From NCBI GenBank assembly GCA_015487255.1, contig WFQA01000176.1, positions 1 through 8,734 on the forward strand: 8,734 bases of DNA, given 5' to 3'. The DNA comes from Paracoccaceae bacterium. Its GTDB lineage: Bacteria; Pseudomonadota; Alphaproteobacteria; Rhodobacterales; Rhodobacteraceae. Each line of letters opens with the position of its first letter. Position 1 is the first letter of the stretch. Positions 7,196-8,734 of this stretch are shown here, piece by piece. The notes beneath the pieces are model-generated. The model saw only the letters and a program-made list of their open reading frames with translations, did not search any database and had not been told where the DNA came from. Both the position numbers and the translations under genes were made by a program.

Positions 7196-8233
7196 TTAGT
7201 CGCGTGGAAGATAGATCTGCTGCCAGACCTTATAACCGGCACGATATTCCTGCAGGTCGTTCCATACTTCCTGGAAGAACGGGTCGCCCTCGGAAAGATC
7301 AGCAACCACTGTATCCCAACCGGTGGAGAAAGCGTCCAGAATTTCCGGGCTCCACTGCTTGATGATCACACCGTTGTTTTCGGTGTTGTCAACCATGGCG
7401 GCATAGTTGGTGGCTTCACCTTCCGCGAGGTTGGTGGTGATGTTGGCCAGGCAGGCAACCTTGATCTGCTCCTGAGCGGTTTCGCCCAGATCATCCCAGA
7501 CATCGCGGTTGATCAGCAGTTCAAACAGGGTTGAGGGCTGGTGCCAGCCGGGGAAGTAGTTATACTTCGCGATCTTGTAGAAGCCAAGGCGGGCATCGAT
7601 GCGCGGCATGGAGAACTCGGTGGCGTCAATCGCGCCGCGCTCGAGTGCCGGGAAGATATCCGACGCGCCCAGGAGCGAGGTGGATACACCAAGGGTTTCC
7701 ATCACTTTGGCACCAAGGCCAAAGAAGCGCATGTTCAGGCCCTGAAGGTCTTCAACCGTGTTGATCTCGTTTTTGAACCAGCCCGAGGTTTCAGGGGCGA
7801 TCAGGCCACAAGGGGTGACCACAACGTTATAGCCGTTATCGTCATACATCTGCTGCCAGAGACGGGCGCCGTCATCATAAAGAATCCAGCCGAGAAACTC
7901 GCCGGCTTCCGGGCCAAAAGGCACAGCCGCAAACAAAGAGGCGGCGTTGATTTTGCCCTGCCAATAACCGGAAGTCGCAAAAGATGCGTCAACCGAACCG
8001 TTGGAAACCGCGTCAAGCGCTTCAAGGGTTGGCACCAGCTTGCCGGGGTCGAACTGCTCGAACTGCACCTCGGTGGAGATACCGTTGATTTTAGAAACAA
8101 AATCAACAGCCGCCGTGCCGAGGATCGGCAGGTTTTGCCCAAATGCCGAGGTCATTTCCAGAGTGGTTTGTGCCTGGGCAATGCCGCCAGCAAAAACCAG
8201 AGCCGTGGTGGCCGTGAGTAGTTGTTTTTTCAT
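7196..8233 (-). CDS. TRAP transporter substrate-binding protein (DctP superfamily, TakP/FcbT1-like)
   Basis: This periplasmic receptor binds the substrate and delivers it to the DctQ-DctM permease. It is 345 residues. A Sec signal peptide is clear: MKK, then a hydrophobic core at 5-18, with likely cleavage after AQA (residue 21). GGGAGG lies 5 bases before the ATG at 8233. Family blocks are GWFKNEINTVEDLQGLNMRF (151-170, with the carboxylate-binding type Arg169), KVMETLGV (176-183), SDIFPALERGAIDATEF (191-207), LGFYKIAKYNYFPGW (216-230) and SPEILDAF (295-302). These place it with COG4663 proteins such as the alpha-keto acid binder TakP. Where I recall TakP having Trp next to the conserved Glu, this protein has Phe207, so ligand identity is open. 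The mature protein has only two cysteines (C142, C261), which could form a disulfide. It is the first gene of its operon. Confidence 0.94.
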   Translation of the reverse strand: MKKQLLTATTALVFAGGIAQAQTTLEMTSAFGQNLPILGTAAVDFVSKINGISTEVQFEQFDPGKLVPTLEALDAVSNGSVDASFATSGYWQGKINAASLFAAVPFGPEAGEFLGWILYDDGARLWQQMYDDNGYNVVVTPCGLIAPETSGWFKNEINTVEDLQGLNMRFFGLGAKVMETLGVSTSLLGASDIFPALERGAIDATEFSMPRIDARLGFYKIAKYNYFPGWHQPSTLFELLINRDVWDDLGETAQEQIKVACLANITTNLAEGEATNYAAMVDNTENNGVIIKQWSPEILDAFSTGWDTVVADLSEGDPFFQEVWNDLQEYRAGYKVWQQIYLPRD

Positions 8234-8255
8234 GTTTTCCTCCCATGAATGTTAA

Positions 8256-8270
8256 CCGGCACAGGGCCGG
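8256..8270 (-). other. Small hairpin in the dctP leader
   Basis: CCGGC (8256-8260) pairs with GCCGG (8266-8270) around a 5-base loop, 12 bases upstream of the dctP ribosome binding site (8239-8244). It is a weak structure with no evident partner for an alternative fold, so it is not called a riboswitch. Confidence 0.3.
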
Positions 8271-8277
8271 GATAGGT

Positions 8278-8289
8278 GGGCAATTGCCC
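8278..8289. promoter_or_regulatory. Perfect 12-base palindrome upstream of dctP
   Basis: GGGCAATTGCCC is self-complementary and sits 45 bases before the dctP ATG. Half of it (GGCAATTG) recurs at 8433-8440. It could be a regulator site or belong to the operator cluster at 8295-8312; the regulator is unknown. Confidence 0.35.
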
Positions 8290-8294
8290 GTAAA

Positions 8295-8312
8295 TGGTAA
8301 TAACAGTTACCA
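8295..8312. promoter_or_regulatory. Candidate operator upstream of the TRAP operon
   Basis: TGGTAA-TAACAG-TTACCA has perfect 6-base arms around a 6-base centre, 61 bases before the dctP ATG. The TGGTAA/TTACCA arms have the look of LacI- or GntR-type operators that control catabolic transporters. On the minus strand the centre contains TGTTATTAC, which could be an extended -10 element, so a bound repressor would cover the promoter. No good -35 is visible. No regulator gene is in the window. Confidence 0.45.
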
Positions 8313-8331
8313 AATTCTTAAATTCTTCAGC

Positions 8332-8348
8332 GCCGGGCCAGGCCCGGC
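8332..8348. repeat. GC-rich inverted repeat in the dctP upstream gap
   Basis: GCCGGGCC and GGCCCGGC flank a single base (8340), an 8-1-8 inverted repeat. In RNA the loop would need to open to a shorter stem. No T-tract follows on the minus strand, so it is not called a terminator. Confidence 0.4.
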
Positions 8349-8405
8349 TTTCTGACTTCTCCCTTTATCGGGCCGGTTTGCTGCCAGCCTCGTTATTATT
8401 CTCCC

Positions 8406-8425
8406 CCCCGCCGATGCAGGCGGGG
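8406..8425 (-). other. Stem-loop downstream of the ornithine cyclodeaminase-family gene
   Basis: CCCCGCC (8406-8412) and GGCGGGG (8419-8425) form a perfect 7-base-pair stem with a 6-base loop, about 57 bases after the stop at 8483. On the minus strand it is followed by G-rich then AATAATAA sequence rather than a T-run. It could mark the 3' end of that transcript, but it is not a textbook intrinsic terminator. Confidence 0.4.
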
Positions 8426-8482
8426 CCGCTGCGGCAATTGGGTGCCGGGCAAAACAGATGATATATCCGGTGCGTGGTTCAC

Positions 8483-8734
8483 TTAAAAATCAACCTCGAT
8501 GGCCACGCCTTTTTCAATCGCCAGATCAACCGCGGCCGAGGCCACGGCAAGGTCTTGCAGGCCCACACCGGTGCCGTCAAACAAGGTGATCTCATCGTCT
8601 GATTTGCGCCCCGGATGCGCGCCATTGATCACCGCACCAAGTTCAACGATATCGCTTTCTTTCAGCGACCCGTCAGCAATGGCATGCTGGCATTCGCCAA
8701 TGGTAACCGCCTGGGCGATCTCGTCGGTAAAGAC
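8483..8734 (-). CDS. Ornithine cyclodeaminase / mu-crystallin family protein, C-terminal part only
   Basis: The last 83 residues of an NAD(P)-dependent enzyme of the ornithine cyclodeaminase/alanine dehydrogenase/ketimine reductase superfamily; the rest lies beyond the right edge. Visible features are a GECQHAIADG segment (residues 13-22 of the fragment), LGAVINGAHPGRKSDDEITL (32-51) and the diagnostic FDGTGVGLQDLAVASA (52-67), then a short C-terminal helix and strand ending in EVDF. The usual family pattern at this place is GR-x-S-x-x-E-I-T-x-F-x-x-x-G-x-A/G-x-x-D. Members include ornithine cyclodeaminase, the ectoine-utilisation protein EutC, pyrroline-2-carboxylate reductases and iminosuccinate reductase, and 83 residues do not separate them. 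It is on the same strand as the TRAP operon but 249 bases upstream of dctP. Confidence 0.88.
   Translation of the reverse strand, partial: VFTDEIAQAVTIGECQHAIADGSLKESDIVELGAVINGAHPGRKSDDEITLFDGTGVGLQDLAVASAAVDLAIEKGVAIEVDF

Noticed and set aside
6734..7534. A 266-codon plus-strand frame spanning dctQ, the gap and dctP
   Set aside because: It runs opposite to two confident genes, crosses their boundary and has no recognisable motif.
8234..8482. Possible small gene or riboswitch in the 249-base gap upstream of dctP
   Set aside because: No convincing start, ribosome binding site and frame combination was seen, and the palindromes do not assemble into a known riboswitch pattern.
1..8734. CRISPR array, tRNA, rRNA, transposase or defence genes
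   Set aside because: No regularly spaced direct repeats, no cloverleaf and no such protein families were seen on either strand.

Overview
The window reads as chromosomal DNA of an alphaproteobacterium, most likely Rhodobacterales (Roseobacter/Rhodobacter-like). The base composition is GC-rich. IspA and Dxs carry the sequence style of that order, and a TRAP transporter with a TakP/FcbT-type binding protein sits nearby. Every stretch of more than about 300 bases is covered by a recognisable gene. I found no tRNA, rRNA, CRISPR array, insertion sequence or phage gene.

Layout. (1) Positions 1-2766, plus strand: the 3' part of ispA (farnesyl diphosphate synthase, cut by the left edge) followed by dxs (1-deoxy-D-xylulose-5-phosphate synthase). 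They are spaced like an operon, and the dxs ribosome binding site overlaps the ispA stop. Together they make the first pyruvate/glyceraldehyde-3-phosphate condensation product of the MEP pathway and the C15 prenyl diphosphate. (2) Positions 2767-2874: a long imperfect palindrome fills the whole gap between the two convergent stop codons. (3) Positions 2875-4696, minus strand: a small all-helical protein of unknown function (possibly a degenerate HPt-like fold) and, downstream of it, an M17 leucyl aminopeptidase with all metal and catalytic residues present. A consensus CtrA-type box (TTAA-N7-TTAAC) lies about 100 bases upstream of the small gene. (4) Positions 4818-8233, minus strand: a complete tripartite TRAP transporter operon in the order dctP (binding protein), dctQ (long small permease) and dctM (large permease). 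It has a stem-loop between dctP and dctQ and a clear intrinsic terminator after dctM. (5) Positions 8234-8482: a 249-base regulatory gap with several palindromes, one of them operator-like. (6) Positions 8483-8734, minus strand: the C-terminus of an ornithine cyclodeaminase/mu-crystallin family protein, cut by the right edge.

How the genes work together. ispA-dxs is isoprenoid housekeeping. The TRAP system should import an organic acid across the inner membrane using an ion gradient. Its binding protein belongs to the alpha-keto acid/mannitol/chloroaromatic group but has a changed residue in the expected ligand-binding loop, so the substrate is open. The imino-acid/amino-acid enzyme just upstream on the same strand may act on a related substrate, but a long gap separates them. 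I do not see a clearly new multi-gene system. The most promising leads are the CtrA box with its HPt-like small protein, the gap-filling palindrome, and the TRAP binding-site variant with its candidate operator.
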